Notes: generated from the sequence alone by a model not told the origin. Numbered from the stretch's first letter, positions 45,172 to 54,786 are shown. The stretch: 64,000 nt of DNA from Microbacterium aoyamense (GCF_023155855.1 NZ_JAKNUT010000007.1:179822-243821), one strand, 5' to 3'. Translations and numbers: made by a program.

Positions 45172-46775
45172 CTGTAGCCCTGCTCGGCGAGGAACCGCTG
45201 GCGGTTCTGCGCGAAGTCCTGATCGACCGTGTCGCGCGCGATGAGCGTGTAGAAGCTCGCGGTGTTGCCGGACTCCTTCGGGCGCAGGAGGCGCCCGAGA
45301 CGCTGCGCCTCCTCCTGCCGCGAGCCGAAGGATCCCGAGACCTGGATGGCGACGGATGCTTCGGGCAGATCGATCGAGAAGTTCGCGACCTTCGAGACGA
45401 TGAGCAGCTCGATCGACCCTTCGCGGAAGGCCTGGTACAGCTCCTCGCGCTCGTCGATGGGGGTGGCGCCCGTGATCTTGGGCGCGTCGAGCGCTTCTGC
45501 GAGGATGTCGATCTGATCGAGGTACTGCCCGATGACGAGGATGCGCTCGCCCGCGTGGCGCTGCACGAGGCGGCGTACGACGCCGATCTTGGCGTGGGCC
45601 GTCGCGGCGAGGCGGTAGCGCTCGTCGTCGGCCGCGGCCGCGTACTCGAGTCGGTCGCCCGCAGGCAGGTCGACGCGCACTTCGTAGCAGACGGCGGGCG
45701 AGATGAAGCCCTGGGCCTCGATCTCCTTCCAGGGCGCGTCGAAGCGCTTGGGACCGATGAGGCTGAAGACGTCGCCCTCGCGGCCGTCCTCGCGCACGAG
45801 CGTCGCGGTGAGGCCCAGGCGGCGCCGGGCCTGCAGGTCGGCGGTCAGCTTGAACACGGGCGCGGGGAGCAGGTGCACCTCGTCGTAGACGATGAGGCCC
45901 CAGTCGAGCGCGTCGAGCAGCGCGAGGTGCGCGTACTCGCCCTTCCGCTTCGCCGTGAGGATCTGATAGGTCGCGATCGTGACGGGCTTGACCTCTTTGA
46001 CCTGACCCGAGTACTCGCCGATCTCCTCGGGCGTGAGCGACGTGCGCTTGAGCAGCTCGTCGCGCCATTGCCGGGCGCTGACGGTGTTGGTCACGAGGAT
46101 CAGCGTCGTCGTCTTGGTGTCGGCCATCGCGGCCGCACCCACGAGCGTCTTGCCCGCGCCGCAGGGGAGCACGACGACGCCCGAGCCGCCCTCGGTGAAG
46201 ATGTCGACCGCCTGGCGCTGGTAGGGGCGCAGGGTCCAGCCGCTCTCTTCGAGGTCGATGGGATGCGGGGTCCCCGGCGTGTAGCCCGCGAGGTCCTCCG
46301 CCGGCCAGCCGATCTTGAGGAGCTCCTGCTTGATGTGACCGCGCGCCCACGCGTCGATGAGGAACGTCTCGGGGGTGGGCTTGCCGATGAGCAGGGGCTG
46401 GATGCGCTTGTTGCGCGAGATCTCGGCGAGCACCGCGGCATCCGTCGACCGCAGCACGAGTTCGCCGTCCTCGGTGCGCTCGATGACGAGTCGGCCGTAG
46501 CGGCCCACCGTCTCGCGGATGTCGATCGACACCGACGGCGGCACGGGGAACCGCGACCACCGGTCGAGCGTCGCGAGCATGTCGTCGGAATCGTGGCCCG
46601 CCGCACGGGCGTTCCACAGACCGAGCCGCGTGATGCGGTACGTGTGGATGTGCTCGGGGGCACGCTCGAGCTCCGCGAAGATCGCGAGCTCGTGGCGCGC
46701 GTTCTCGGCATCCGGATGGGCCACTTCGAGCAGCACCGTCCGGTCGCTCTGCACGATGAGGGGACCGTCAGCCAT
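45135..46775 (-). CDS. XPB-type 3'-5' DNA helicase
   Basis: The 546-residue superfamily 2 helicase has an N-terminal damage-recognition-like domain, Walker A LPCGAGKT, motif II YDEVHLLPA, the RED motif LVREDGREGD that marks XPB, and motif VI QRLGRLLRPK. Bacterial XPB unwinds DNA and cooperates with a Bax1-like or associated nuclease in some lineages; its repair role in Actinobacteria is not settled. It lies 21 bases downstream of the helicase-associated gene on the same strand. Confidence 0.93.
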   Translation of the reverse strand: MADGPLIVQSDRTVLLEVAHPDAENARHELAIFAELERAPEHIHTYRITRLGLWNARAAGHDSDDMLATLDRWSRFPVPPSVSIDIRETVGRYGRLVIERTEDGELVLRSTDAAVLAEISRNKRIQPLLIGKPTPETFLIDAWARGHIKQELLKIGWPAEDLAGYTPGTPHPIDLEESGWTLRPYQRQAVDIFTEGGSGVVVLPCGAGKTLVGAAAMADTKTTTLILVTNTVSARQWRDELLKRTSLTPEEIGEYSGQVKEVKPVTIATYQILTAKRKGEYAHLALLDALDWGLIVYDEVHLLPAPVFKLTADLQARRRLGLTATLVREDGREGDVFSLIGPKRFDAPWKEIEAQGFISPAVCYEVRVDLPAGDRLEYAAAADDERYRLAATAHAKIGVVRRLVQRHAGERILVIGQYLDQIDILAEALDAPKITGATPIDEREELYQAFREGSIELLIVSKVANFSIDLPEASVAIQVSGSFGSRQEEAQRLGRLLRPKESGNTASFYTLIARDTVDQDFAQNRQRFLAEQGYSYTILDADGIAA

Positions 46776-46796
46776 AACGTGCCAGTCTAGTTGAGC

Positions 46797-48497
46797 TCAG
46801 GCGGGGCGGACGCTCAGGATGCTCGCCACAGGCAGCGTGCGCTCGATGTCGGCGGCGCGGTCGCGGCCGCGCAGGCGTCCGCCGCCGAGGCCGGACGCTT
46901 CGAGGGTGAACGGACGCTCCGTGCCATCCGGCATGCGCACCACGACGACGATCTCGGCCCGAGCGCGGACGGCCTGGTCGAGCTCGCGGCCCAGCCATGC
47001 GGCATCCCCGTCCGCCCCGAGACTCGCGCGCAACGTCGCGACGAGCCCCGCGTACCGCTCCTTCGGGCTCCGCTCCGCCTCGACGGCGTGACGGCTCGTG
47101 CGTCGGTGGAGGGACTCGGGGGCGCCCGAGGCGTCGAGCGCGACGACGGGGTAGCGCGCGTCGACGAGCGACCAGTAGACGGCGTCGCGCCCTGCGCGCG
47201 AGACGAGGTCGTCGCCGTCACGGACGAGTCCGAGAGGGCGCAGCGCCTGATCGACGGTGATCGCGTCGAGGATCCCCGGCTCGGCCGCGACGACGCGCGT
47301 GCGCCCCGCGGTCGGGTCGACACCGACGCGGACGAGCCCGTGGCGGGCCGCCGTGCTCTCGATCAGGTAGTCGAGAGGCTGCGGGATGCCGGTGAGCGAC
47401 AGCGCCGAGAGGAAGGCGCGGATGGAGTCGGCCGTCTCGCCCTCGGTGAGTCCCGATCCCAGGGATTCGGTCGTGAACCGGTACGTCGAGGCCTGCGCGC
47501 GGGACTCGCGGTGGGCGATCGCGCGCAGGCGCAGTTCGAGCGCGGGCGCGAGCGGACCCGGCGCGATCGCGGTGAGGTCGGCCTGCAGGTACACGCGATC
47601 GATCTCGGCGGGCAGATGCTCCGCGAGCGCGGACGTGTCGAGCGACTCGCCACGGCGGATCCGCGCCGTCCAGGACGGCTCGGTGGCGTCTTCGCCGAGG
47701 AGTCCCCAGCGCACCGCCGTGCGCACGATGCGGGAGGCGCGCTCGGGCCACTCGGGATCGAGCGGATACGCGCTCTGCCACGTGCCCGGGTCGGCGATGC
47801 CGCCGTCGGGGGTGCGCAGGCCCTGGGGCACGGCGCGCAGGAAGCCGTCGACGATCGTGCGCCACCGTTCGAGCGTCGGCGCCTCCATCCACTGCTCGCC
47901 GGCTGCGGTGACGACCCACTCGCGTGCCGCCGGGGCGGCGAGCCCCGCGGCGGCCGCCGACGCCATGAGGTCCTCGAGCTCTTCGGGCGTCGAAACGGCC
48001 CCCGCCTCGGTGAGTCGGCGTCGATCAGCGGCGCTGACCGCACCTGCGCCCGTCCGCTGGATCGGGGAGTGCAGGCAGGCCAGCAGCACGTCGGCGAGGG
48101 CGCCGGACGACGTGAAGGCGCGCTCTGCGGCGGCCGCCTCGCCGCCGACGGAGCGGGGCGGCGGAGCTGCCGGCATCTCGAACGCGTCGGGGCGTTCGGT
48201 GCGGAGCGCGGATACGCGTGCCGCGACGGCGTCGTAGGGGCGTCCGGCCGCATCGAGCAGGGCGAGGGTGGGGGGAACGGTGGATGCCGCGGCATCCGTC
48301 ACCGCGATCAACGTCGCTCGCGGAAGGCGTGTGAGGACCCGATCGAGGGATGCGGCATCCAGCAGCCCCGCGGCGGCGTCGAAGAAGTCGCGCCACGCGA
48401 TCGTGGGCGAGACTCCGCGGGCTTCGAGCGTGGCGGTCAGGGCGACATCGTCGAGTTCCGACAGCGATGTCGCGAGCGCGCGCTCGCCCGAGATCAC
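46797..48497 (-). CDS. Helicase-associated protein (XPB partner)
   Basis: The 566-residue protein belongs to the Helicase_C_3/XPB-associated family found directly upstream of XPB in Actinobacteria. The C-terminal third holds the conserved part (LDYLIESTAARHGLVRVGVDPTAGRTRVVA), which resembles the domain paired with XPB helicases, while the rest is helical. It probably loads or regulates the helicase. It starts at GTG 48497, directly after the stop codon of the small membrane protein gene (TGAGTG). Confidence 0.87.
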   Translation of the reverse strand: MISGERALATSLSELDDVALTATLEARGVSPTIAWRDFFDAAAGLLDAASLDRVLTRLPRATLIAVTDAAASTVPPTLALLDAAGRPYDAVAARVSALRTERPDAFEMPAAPPPRSVGGEAAAAERAFTSSGALADVLLACLHSPIQRTGAGAVSAADRRRLTEAGAVSTPEELEDLMASAAAAGLAAPAAREWVVTAAGEQWMEAPTLERWRTIVDGFLRAVPQGLRTPDGGIADPGTWQSAYPLDPEWPERASRIVRTAVRWGLLGEDATEPSWTARIRRGESLDTSALAEHLPAEIDRVYLQADLTAIAPGPLAPALELRLRAIAHRESRAQASTYRFTTESLGSGLTEGETADSIRAFLSALSLTGIPQPLDYLIESTAARHGLVRVGVDPTAGRTRVVAAEPGILDAITVDQALRPLGLVRDGDDLVSRAGRDAVYWSLVDARYPVVALDASGAPESLHRRTSRHAVEAERSPKERYAGLVATLRASLGADGDAAWLGRELDQAVRARAEIVVVVRMPDGTERPFTLEASGLGGGRLRGRDRAADIERTLPVASILSVRPA

Positions 48498-48767
48498 TCA
48501 GCCCCCGCGGTTCGCCCGGCCGCGACGGATGAAGGCGCGGATGAGCACCACGAGAATCAGCACGAACGCGAGCGGCAGCGCCAGGAGCGGAAGAATCGTC
48601 ACGAGCGGCCAGATGCCCTGCGTGAAGTCCTCGACGCCGGCGGGCCGGGCGATCATGATCGCGAAGAAGCAGACGATCGACAGCACGATCATCCCGAGCG
48701 AAATGAACGACAGGATTCGGTCGAGTCGGCTGATCGCGACATCGTCGCCAGGAGTGCGCGTGCTCAT
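48498..48767 (-). CDS. Small two-helix membrane protein
   Basis: The 89-residue protein has two strong membrane helices (about residues 18-40 and 53-78) and a basic C-terminal tail RAFIRRGRANRGG. I do not recognise a family. ATG 48767 follows TAGGCT by seven bases on the minus strand (leaderless). It is the first gene of the XPB operon. Confidence 0.82.
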   Translation of the reverse strand: MSTRTPGDDVAISRLDRILSFISLGMIVLSIVCFFAIMIARPAGVEDFTQGIWPLVTILPLLALPLAFVLILVVLIRAFIRRGRANRGG

Positions 48768-48873
48768 CCGCCCTAGCCTACCCCCGCCGCCTGTTGCCCT
48801 AGGCTTGTCGGAGGGGTTCGCCCCGCATCCGTCATGCCGCCAGCGCGGCGCAGTCACGACAGCGAGGTTCGCA

Positions 48874-49257
48874 ATGCCCACCGGCAAGGTCAGGTTCTAC
48901 GACGAGGAGAAGGGGTTCGGCTTCATCACCACCGATGACGGCCAGGACGTCTTCCTGCACGCCACGGCCCTGCCCGCGGGCACGCCCGCACCCAAGCAGG
49001 GCACGCGCCTCGAGTTCGGCGTCGCCGACGGCAAGCGCGGTCTCCAGGCTCTGTCGGTGCGCGTTCTCGAAGCGCCGGTGAGCCTGTCGAAGCGTTCGCG
49101 CAAGCCCGCCGACGACATGGCGATCATCGTCGAAGACCTCGTGACGCTGCTCGACGGCATCGGTGGCGACCTACGTCGCGGCCACTACCCGCGCGGCGGC
49201 GACGCGAAGAAGGTCGCGGCCGTCCTGCGCAAGGTCGCCGATGACCTCGAAGCCTGA
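48874..49257 (+). CDS. Cold-shock-domain protein with C-terminal extension
   Basis: The 127-residue protein has an N-terminal cold-shock domain (RNP1 KGFGFITT, RNP2 VFLHATAL) and a conserved extension of about 60 residues (residues 68-127) containing MAIIVEDLVTLLDGIGGDLRRGHYP. It belongs to the CspB type of Actinobacteria, larger than a simple CspA. It is the first of two genes; the next starts inside its end. ATG 48874 is chosen because the long upstream ORF lacks domain support. Confidence 0.92.
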   Translation: MPTGKVRFYDEEKGFGFITTDDGQDVFLHATALPAGTPAPKQGTRLEFGVADGKRGLQALSVRVLEAPVSLSKRSRKPADDMAIIVEDLVTLLDGIGGDLRRGHYPRGGDAKKVAAVLRKVADDLEA

Positions 49258-49798
49258 GCCCGATCCCAGCCTGACGGGCGCCCATGATCTGGCGCTCGCC
49301 GCGCTTCACGAGATCACGCCCGCCTCGACGGTCGGCCCGCCCGCGGAGTACCGGCTCGAATCGGACGGCGTCGTGTCGCTGCGGTTCGAGAACCGCCTCG
49401 CGGGGTACCCCGGGTGGTTCTGGACGGTGAGCGTCGCGCGCGTCGAGGGCGAGGAGCCGACGGTGCTCGAGCTCGAACTGCTGCCCGGCAGCGGTGCGCT
49501 CGTCGCGCCGGAGTGGGTTCCCTGGGCCGAGCGGCTCGCCGAGTACCACGCTGCGCAGGCGGCGCTCGCAGAGCTCGCCGACGATGAGGACGCCGACATC
49601 GACGACTCCGACGACGGCTCCGACGATGATGACGACGACGAAGACATCGACGATCTGGATGCCGCGGACTTCGACGCCGACGGCTCGTCGATCCTCCACG
49701 CGGGCGACGTCGACGGCGTCGACATCGACGAGCTCTCCGATGAGGACGAGACCGACGAGGACGAGACCGACGAGGATGCTCCCGAAGAAGAGGAGTAG
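49241..49798 (+). CDS. DUF3027 protein with acidic tail
   Basis: The 185-residue protein has an N-terminal DUF3027 domain (PPAEYRLESDGVVSLRFENRLAGYPGWFWTVSVARVEG) and then a tail of about 80 residues made almost only of Asp, Glu and Ser. The function is unknown; such tails often mimic nucleic acid or bind basic partners. ATG 49241 overlaps the cold-shock gene by 17 bases, so the two are probably co-translated, and DUF3027 next to a cold-shock gene and serC is conserved order. Confidence 0.9.
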   Translation: MTSKPEPDPSLTGAHDLALAALHEITPASTVGPPAEYRLESDGVVSLRFENRLAGYPGWFWTVSVARVEGEEPTVLELELLPGSGALVAPEWVPWAERLAEYHAAQAALAELADDEDADIDDSDDGSDDDDDDEDIDDLDAADFDADGSSILHAGDVDGVDIDELSDEDETDEDETDEDAPEEEE

Positions 49799-49803
49799 TC
49801 CGC

Positions 49804-50430
49804 TCAGTCCGTCGCCCGCGGGAACGACGGCGCCTCCGCGCGGGTCGTCAGGCGATCGACGAGTTCGTCCATGACCTTCTCGACGATGCGCGGCATGTCG
49901 ACGGCATCCGGATCCAGCAGCCACTGCACCTGCAGGCCGTCCATGAGCGCGATGAGGGCGGCCGCGTCGTCCTTCACCTCTTGATCGTCGGCGTCGCGCC
50001 CCGTGACCTCGGCGAGGACTCCGGCGATCTTCGTGCGCAATCCGGCGAACCGCCCGCGGAAGTACTCCTGCGCGGGATGCCCGTCGGTGGCCGATTCGGC
50101 CGACAGCACGGTGTAGGTCTGCACGACGCCGGGGCGGTCGGTGTTCTCGGTGACCGTGTCCAGCAGGTGGCCGAGGAAGGCGGGTCCCTCGGTCTGCGCG
50201 CGCCCGGGCACGCCGGCGGCCTCTTCGCCGTCGCGGTACTTCAGCACGGCGACGAGCAGAGCCTCTTTGCTGCCGAAGTGGTGCAGCACGCCGGCGTGCG
50301 TCATGCCCGCTCGCTCGGCGACTTCGACGAGCGCGCCCTTGTTGTAGCCGCGCTGACCGAAGACGCTCATCGCGGCGCGCAGCACCTCTTCGCGACGCGC
50401 GAGCGTGCGCGCTTGCGGCTTGCCTGCCAT
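49804..50430 (-). CDS. TetR-family transcriptional regulator
   Basis: The 208-residue protein has an N-terminal TetR helix-turn-helix (RTLARREEVLRAAMSVFGQRGYNKGALVEVAERAGMTHAGVLHHFGSKEALL) and a C-terminal helical domain of the type with QVQWLLDPDAVDM. The ligand is unknown. I chose ATG 50430 with GGAGGAATC upstream; the in-frame ORF that runs back to 51507 passes through serC and is spurious. It lies 20 bases downstream of serC on the same strand. Confidence 0.92.
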   Translation of the reverse strand: MAGKPQARTLARREEVLRAAMSVFGQRGYNKGALVEVAERAGMTHAGVLHHFGSKEALLVAVLKYRDGEEAAGVPGRAQTEGPAFLGHLLDTVTENTDRPGVVQTYTVLSAESATDGHPAQEYFRGRFAGLRTKIAGVLAEVTGRDADDQEVKDDAAALIALMDGLQVQWLLDPDAVDMPRIVEKVMDELVDRLTTRAEAPSFPRATD

Positions 50431-50450
50431 GATTCCTCCGCCGCCTGAGA

Positions 50451-51569
<1,119 letters not shown>

Positions 51570-51658
51570 CTAGGGATGCCGCGCGCCGGACTGCGCCGTG
51601 TGTCGTCGTGCCCGGGATAGGCTGTCCTTACCTGCTTCTTCTTCCGCGAGGACCCCGC

Positions 51659-52360
51659 ATGACAGATCTCATCGACACCACCGAGATGTACCTGCGCACG
51701 ATCCTCGAGCTCGAGGAGGAGAACATCCAGCCGTTGCGTGCGCGCATCTCAGAGCGGCTCGGCCACTCCGGCCCGACCGTGTCGCAGACCGTCGCGCGCA
51801 TGGAGCGCGATGGCCTGGTCGTCGTCTCTGAGGACCGCACACTCGAGCTCACCGAGGCGGGGCGCCAGAAGGCCGTCGATGTCATGCGCAAGCATCGGCT
51901 GGCCGAGCGCCTGCTCTCGGACGTCATCGGTCTGGATTGGGCCTACGTGCACGAAGAGGCGTGCCGGTGGGAGCACGTCATGAGCGAACAGGTCGAGCGT
52001 CGCCTGATCGAGCTGCTCGGGCATCCCACCGAGTCCCCGTACGGCAACCCGATTCCCGGACTCGATCAGCTGGGCGACGTGCCGGCGATCGAGTTCGAGC
52101 AGGGCGTGGTGGGTCTCGTGCGTCGCCTGAACGAGGCGGGAGAGCCCATCACGGGCACCGTTCGTCGGCTCGCGGAGCCCGCGCAGGTCGACCCCGAGCT
52201 GCTCCAGCAGCTGAAGTCGGCCGGTGTGATGCCCGGGGCGTCGGGGGACTACCGCTACAGCGAGGGGTACGTGCTCGTCCAGATGGACGGCAACGACGAG
52301 GGTCTCGAGCTCCCCGTCGAGGTCGCATCGCACATCTTCCTCGTCGACGACCGCGTCTGA
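51659..52360 (+). CDS. DtxR/IdeR-family metal-dependent regulator
   Basis: The 233-residue protein has an N-terminal winged helix (TTEMYLRTILELEEENIQPLRARISERLGHSGPTVSQTVARMERDGLVVV), the metal-binding and dimerisation helices (HRLAERLLSDVIGLDW, CRWEHVMSEQVE, with the expected Cys/His/Glu ligands) and a C-terminal SH3-like domain. It should bind DNA when loaded with Fe2+ or Mn2+. TAGGCT and CTTACCT upstream hint at a degenerate iron box but are not enough to call it. ATG 51659 has GAGG upstream. Confidence 0.93.
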   Translation: MTDLIDTTEMYLRTILELEEENIQPLRARISERLGHSGPTVSQTVARMERDGLVVVSEDRTLELTEAGRQKAVDVMRKHRLAERLLSDVIGLDWAYVHEEACRWEHVMSEQVERRLIELLGHPTESPYGNPIPGLDQLGDVPAIEFEQGVVGLVRRLNEAGEPITGTVRRLAEPAQVDPELLQQLKSAGVMPGASGDYRYSEGYVLVQMDGNDEGLELPVEVASHIFLVDDRV

Positions 52361-52372
52361 ACTCCCGATGTC

Positions 52373-52392
52373 CAGGGCTTTGCCAGGCCCTG
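52373..52392 (+). terminator. Short hairpin after the DtxR-type gene
   Basis: CAGGGC and GCCCTG pair around an eight-base loop 12 bases after the stop codon. It is a weak terminator at best. Confidence 0.5.
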
Positions 52393-52395
52393 AAC

Positions 52396-52424
52396 GTGAC
52401 AGATTCGTTACCGTCCGGTAGCCT
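52396..52424 (+). promoter_or_regulatory. Promoter of the M23 peptidase gene with an MtrA-like box
   Basis: GTGACA (52396) and TAGCCT (52419-52424) are spaced by 17 bases. The same region reads GTGAC-N6-GTTAC (52396-52411), the spaced direct repeat used by MtrA (and overlapping the GlnR recognition pattern) at cell-wall hydrolase genes. About 145 bases of leader precede the TTG start; I see no known riboswitch in it. Confidence 0.45.
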
Positions 52425-52574
52425 CGAAAAGTCCACAGGCGAGAAGCCCGCCGACGGACTCCACGCGGTATTGCCTCACCGGCTCGTCGTCCACGTGGTG
52501 AAACCCGCACATCGTGCCCCGAACACTGAGTGCTGACGAGCCAGCGCCCCGGCGCAGAGGCGCCGGAGGACAGC

Positions 52575-53432
52575 TTGGCTGAAGAGAACGATCCCACTGC
52601 GGTACAGCCGCAGGGAGAGACCGCTCCCGCTCGACGCGTACGCAACCGCCCCGCCGCGAAGCGTGCCGCTGCGGTCGCCGCTCGTCCCGTCAAGGCGCCG
52701 CGACCGAAGACCTCGATCCGCAAGCCGCTGAAGAGCCTCGTGATCCTGAGCGTCGTCGGCGGACTCGTCGTCACCGTCGCACTTCCGGCCTACGCCGCGT
52801 CGCGCAGCACCGATGTCGAAGCGGCGCAGACGATCCAGCAGTTCTCGGCCGACGACTCGCAGTCCATGGTGATCGCGTCGGATGCCGTGTCGACCGAACT
52901 CACCCGCGAAGGGTACGCGGCCACGACCGAGGCCGAGATCGCGACCAAGAAGGCGGCAGAAGCCGCCGCCGCCCGCGCCCGCCAGAGCGCGAGCGTCGCC
53001 GGTGCGCTCGTCAACATCAACCTCGTCTCGCCGGGCACCGGCGAGGTGCGCTGGCCGATCCTCAACTTCACCAAGGGCCGCGGGCTCTGGGACTCGGGCT
53101 ACCACCAGGGCGTCGACCTGCTCGCGCCCGCCGGCACGCCGATCTACGCGACCGCTGCCGGAGTCGTCAAGACGTCGCAGGAGAGCTTCGGCGGCTACGG
53201 CGTCGCCGTGACGATCGAGCACGTGATCGGCGGCCAGCGCGTCTCGACGCTCTACGGGCACATGACGTACGGCAGCCGACAGGTCGTCTCGGGCCAGACG
53301 GTCGAGGCCGGACAGCTCATCGGCCTCGTCGGCAGCACCGGCAGCTCGTCCGCCAACCACCTCCACTTCGAGGTCCACATCAACGGGACCGTCGCCGATC
53401 CGTGGGCGTGGCTGCAGGCCAACGCCGGCTGA
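52575..53432 (+). CDS. M23 (LytM-type) peptidoglycan endopeptidase
   Basis: The 285-residue exported protein has a basic N-terminal region, an internal signal or anchor helix (SLVILSVVGGLVVTVALPAYA, about residues 54-74), a coiled helical stretch and a C-terminal peptidase domain. The zinc motifs are HQGVDLLAPAG (H and D) and the NHLHFEVHING HxH, complete for activity. It cuts peptide bonds in the cell wall. I chose TTG 52575 (GGAGG five bases before); GTG 52530 is an alternative. Confidence 0.92.
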   Translation: MAEENDPTAVQPQGETAPARRVRNRPAAKRAAAVAARPVKAPRPKTSIRKPLKSLVILSVVGGLVVTVALPAYAASRSTDVEAAQTIQQFSADDSQSMVIASDAVSTELTREGYAATTEAEIATKKAAEAAAARARQSASVAGALVNINLVSPGTGEVRWPILNFTKGRGLWDSGYHQGVDLLAPAGTPIYATAAGVVKTSQESFGGYGVAVTIEHVIGGQRVSTLYGHMTYGSRQVVSGQTVEAGQLIGLVGSTGSSSANHLHFEVHINGTVADPWAWLQANAG

Positions 53433-53507
53433 TCGCTTCCCCGACACGCCATCCGGCGTTTACCCGCCCGCGTCCCTCGGTCCGGTGAGCGTGCGTTAGC
53501 CTGATCC

Positions 53508-53673
53508 CGACGCTTGAGAGGAAGCGGAGGGAAGCCGTGGGCAGAACTGGCAACACTCCACGCATCCGAACCATGGATGCGCTGGGACGTCATGTCCTGC
53601 GGCATTGCACGAGCGGATGCCACGGTTCTTCCGTGGCGCCGAAGCGCTGTCTGTGATCAGACGGCGCTTTTTT
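53508..53673 (+). ncRNA. Unassigned candidate small RNA
   Basis: TAGCCT (53497-53502) could be a -10 box, and an intrinsic terminator ends the region. Between them lie several hairpins: CGCATCC/GGATGCG (53561-53581), GGAC/GTCC (53585-53597) and CCACGG/CCGTGG (53620-53636). An overlapping 39-codon frame (GTG 53537, stop in the terminator loop) has only about 64 percent G/C at third positions, far below neighbouring genes, so an RNA is more likely than a peptide. It fills most of a 316-base gap. Confidence 0.5.
53644..53673 (+). terminator. Rho-independent terminator of the small RNA
   Basis: GCGCTGTCTG and CAGACGGCGC (one T-G pair) enclose TGAT and are followed by TTTTTT, the best textbook terminator in the window. 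Confidence 0.92.
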
Positions 53674-53748
53674 CATGCCCCGAAACTGCTCGATCCCGTC
53701 GAGAACGAACAACCGAGAAGCCGTCCCGGCCGTTCGAGAGGATGAGGA

Positions 53749-54246
53749 ATGCGCACTCTGGTGCTGAATGCGGGGTATGAGCCGCTGGCCGTCGTGTCGT
53801 TCAAGCGAGCGCTCGTGCTCGTGATGAACGAGAAGGCCACGGTGATCGAGCTCGTCGAAGGCGAGCCCGTCTGGGGAGCCCGCGGATCGTACGACAGACC
53901 CGCCGTGATCCTGCTGACGAGATACGTGCGAGTGCCGGGAGGCCGCCGCATCCCCGTCACCAGACGCGGCGTGCTGCGTCGCGATGCCCACCGCTGCGGA
54001 TACTGCGGCAAGTCGGCGTCGACGATCGACCACATCCTGCCCCGCTCGCGCGGGGGTGCGGACTCGTGGGAGAACCTCGTCGCGTGCTGCCTGCGCTGCA
54101 ACAACCTCAAGGGCGATCGCACTCCGGAGGAGATGCGCTGGGATCTCCGTCTCGTGCCGAACGCGCCGCGCGGCGGCCAGTGGACGGTCCGCGGCGCGGA
54201 CCGCACCGACCCGCGGTGGGAGCCGTACCTGGCGCTCGCCGCCTGA
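53749..54246 (+). CDS. HNH endonuclease-family protein (conserved actinobacterial)
   Basis: The 165-residue protein has an N-terminal part (MRTLVLNAGYEPLAVVSFKRALVLVMNEKATVIE) and a C-terminal HNH fold with CGYCG, STIDHILPRSRGGADSWENLVACCLRCNNLKGDR (DH, N and the second zinc CxxC). It is near-universal in Actinobacteria as a single housekeeping-like gene, but its biological role is not clear to me. ATG 53749 has GAGGATGAGGA upstream. It converges with the MarR gene, three bases apart. Confidence 0.9.
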   Translation: MRTLVLNAGYEPLAVVSFKRALVLVMNEKATVIELVEGEPVWGARGSYDRPAVILLTRYVRVPGGRRIPVTRRGVLRRDAHRCGYCGKSASTIDHILPRSRGGADSWENLVACCLRCNNLKGDRTPEEMRWDLRLVPNAPRGGQWTVRGADRTDPRWEPYLALAA

Positions 54247-54248
54247 GT

Positions 54249-54737
54249 TCACTGCTCCTCGAGCAGTGACAGCCACCGAGTGAGGATCGGCTCGATCGCG
54301 GCTGATTCGCGACCGCCGAGCTCGTCGAGGAGACGATGTTCGTTCGCGAGGTGTGCCGCGAACGCTCGGTCGATCAGGTCTTGTCCTTCGGGCGTGAGAC
54401 GCACGATGCGTCGACGGGCGTCGGATGCCTCGGCCCGCCGCTCGACGAGGCCGCGCGCCACGAGCCGGTCCACGCGTTTGGTGAGACCTCCCGTCGTCAC
54501 GAGGGTGTGGTCGGCGAGCTCGCCCGCCGCACGCTCGTAGGGCTCGCCCGTCCGCCGAAGTGCGGCGAGTACGTCGAACTCGCCCTCGCTGAGCCCGTAC
54601 TGGGCGTACACCTCGACGAGGCGTTCGGTCAGGAGCAGCGCGACGCGGTGCAGGCGACCGATCACCCCCTGCGGTGAGGGGTCGAGATCGGGCCTCTCGC
54701 GGCGCCACTCGGCCTGGATCTCGGTGATGCGGTCCAT
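54249..54737 (-). CDS. MarR-family transcriptional regulator
   Basis: The 162-residue protein has the MarR winged helix (LSEGEFDVLAALRRTGEPYERAAGELADHTLVTTGGLTKRVDRLVARGLVERRAEASDARRRIVRLT) with DARRR wing. It is divergent from an EamA exporter, with two operator copies between them, so it very likely represses that exporter and itself, and is released by an unknown ligand. Confidence 0.92.
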   Translation of the reverse strand: MDRITEIQAEWRRERPDLDPSPQGVIGRLHRVALLLTERLVEVYAQYGLSEGEFDVLAALRRTGEPYERAAGELADHTLVTTGGLTKRVDRLVARGLVERRAEASDARRRIVRLTPEGQDLIDRAFAAHLANEHRLLDELGGRESAAIEPILTRWLSLLEEQ

Positions 54738-54747
54738 GGCGACAGTT

Positions 54748-54786
54748 TATCTTCCTGGCAAGCTAATATATCTTCCATGGAAGGTA
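54748..54786. promoter_or_regulatory. Twin MarR operators in the marR-eamA gap
   Basis: TATCTTCCTGGCAAGCTA (54748-54765) and TATCTTCCATGGAAGGTA (54769-54786) are two copies of the palindrome TATCTT-N6-AAGNTA with centres 21 bases apart. The second covers the exporter start codon (54777). Confidence 0.8.

Noticed and set aside
41628..46790. A 1720-codon open frame on the plus strand
   Set aside because: It is the reverse-complement shadow of the sensor kinase, response regulator and XPB genes on the minus strand; high G/C leaves few stop codons. No domain can be read in it.
51619..51640. An IdeR/DtxR iron box upstream of the DtxR-type gene
   Set aside because: Only short half-site fragments (AGGCT, CTTACCT) match; the 19-base palindrome is not there.
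52431..52574. A c-di-AMP (ydaO) riboswitch before the M23 peptidase
   Set aside because: Such riboswitches precede many actinobacterial cell-wall hydrolase genes, but I could not find the conserved core sequences in this leader.
53537..53656. A 39-codon peptide with three cysteines over the candidate RNA
   Set aside because: Third-position G/C is far below that of neighbours and the stop falls in the terminator loop. It was not called as CDS but is left open in the RNA finding.
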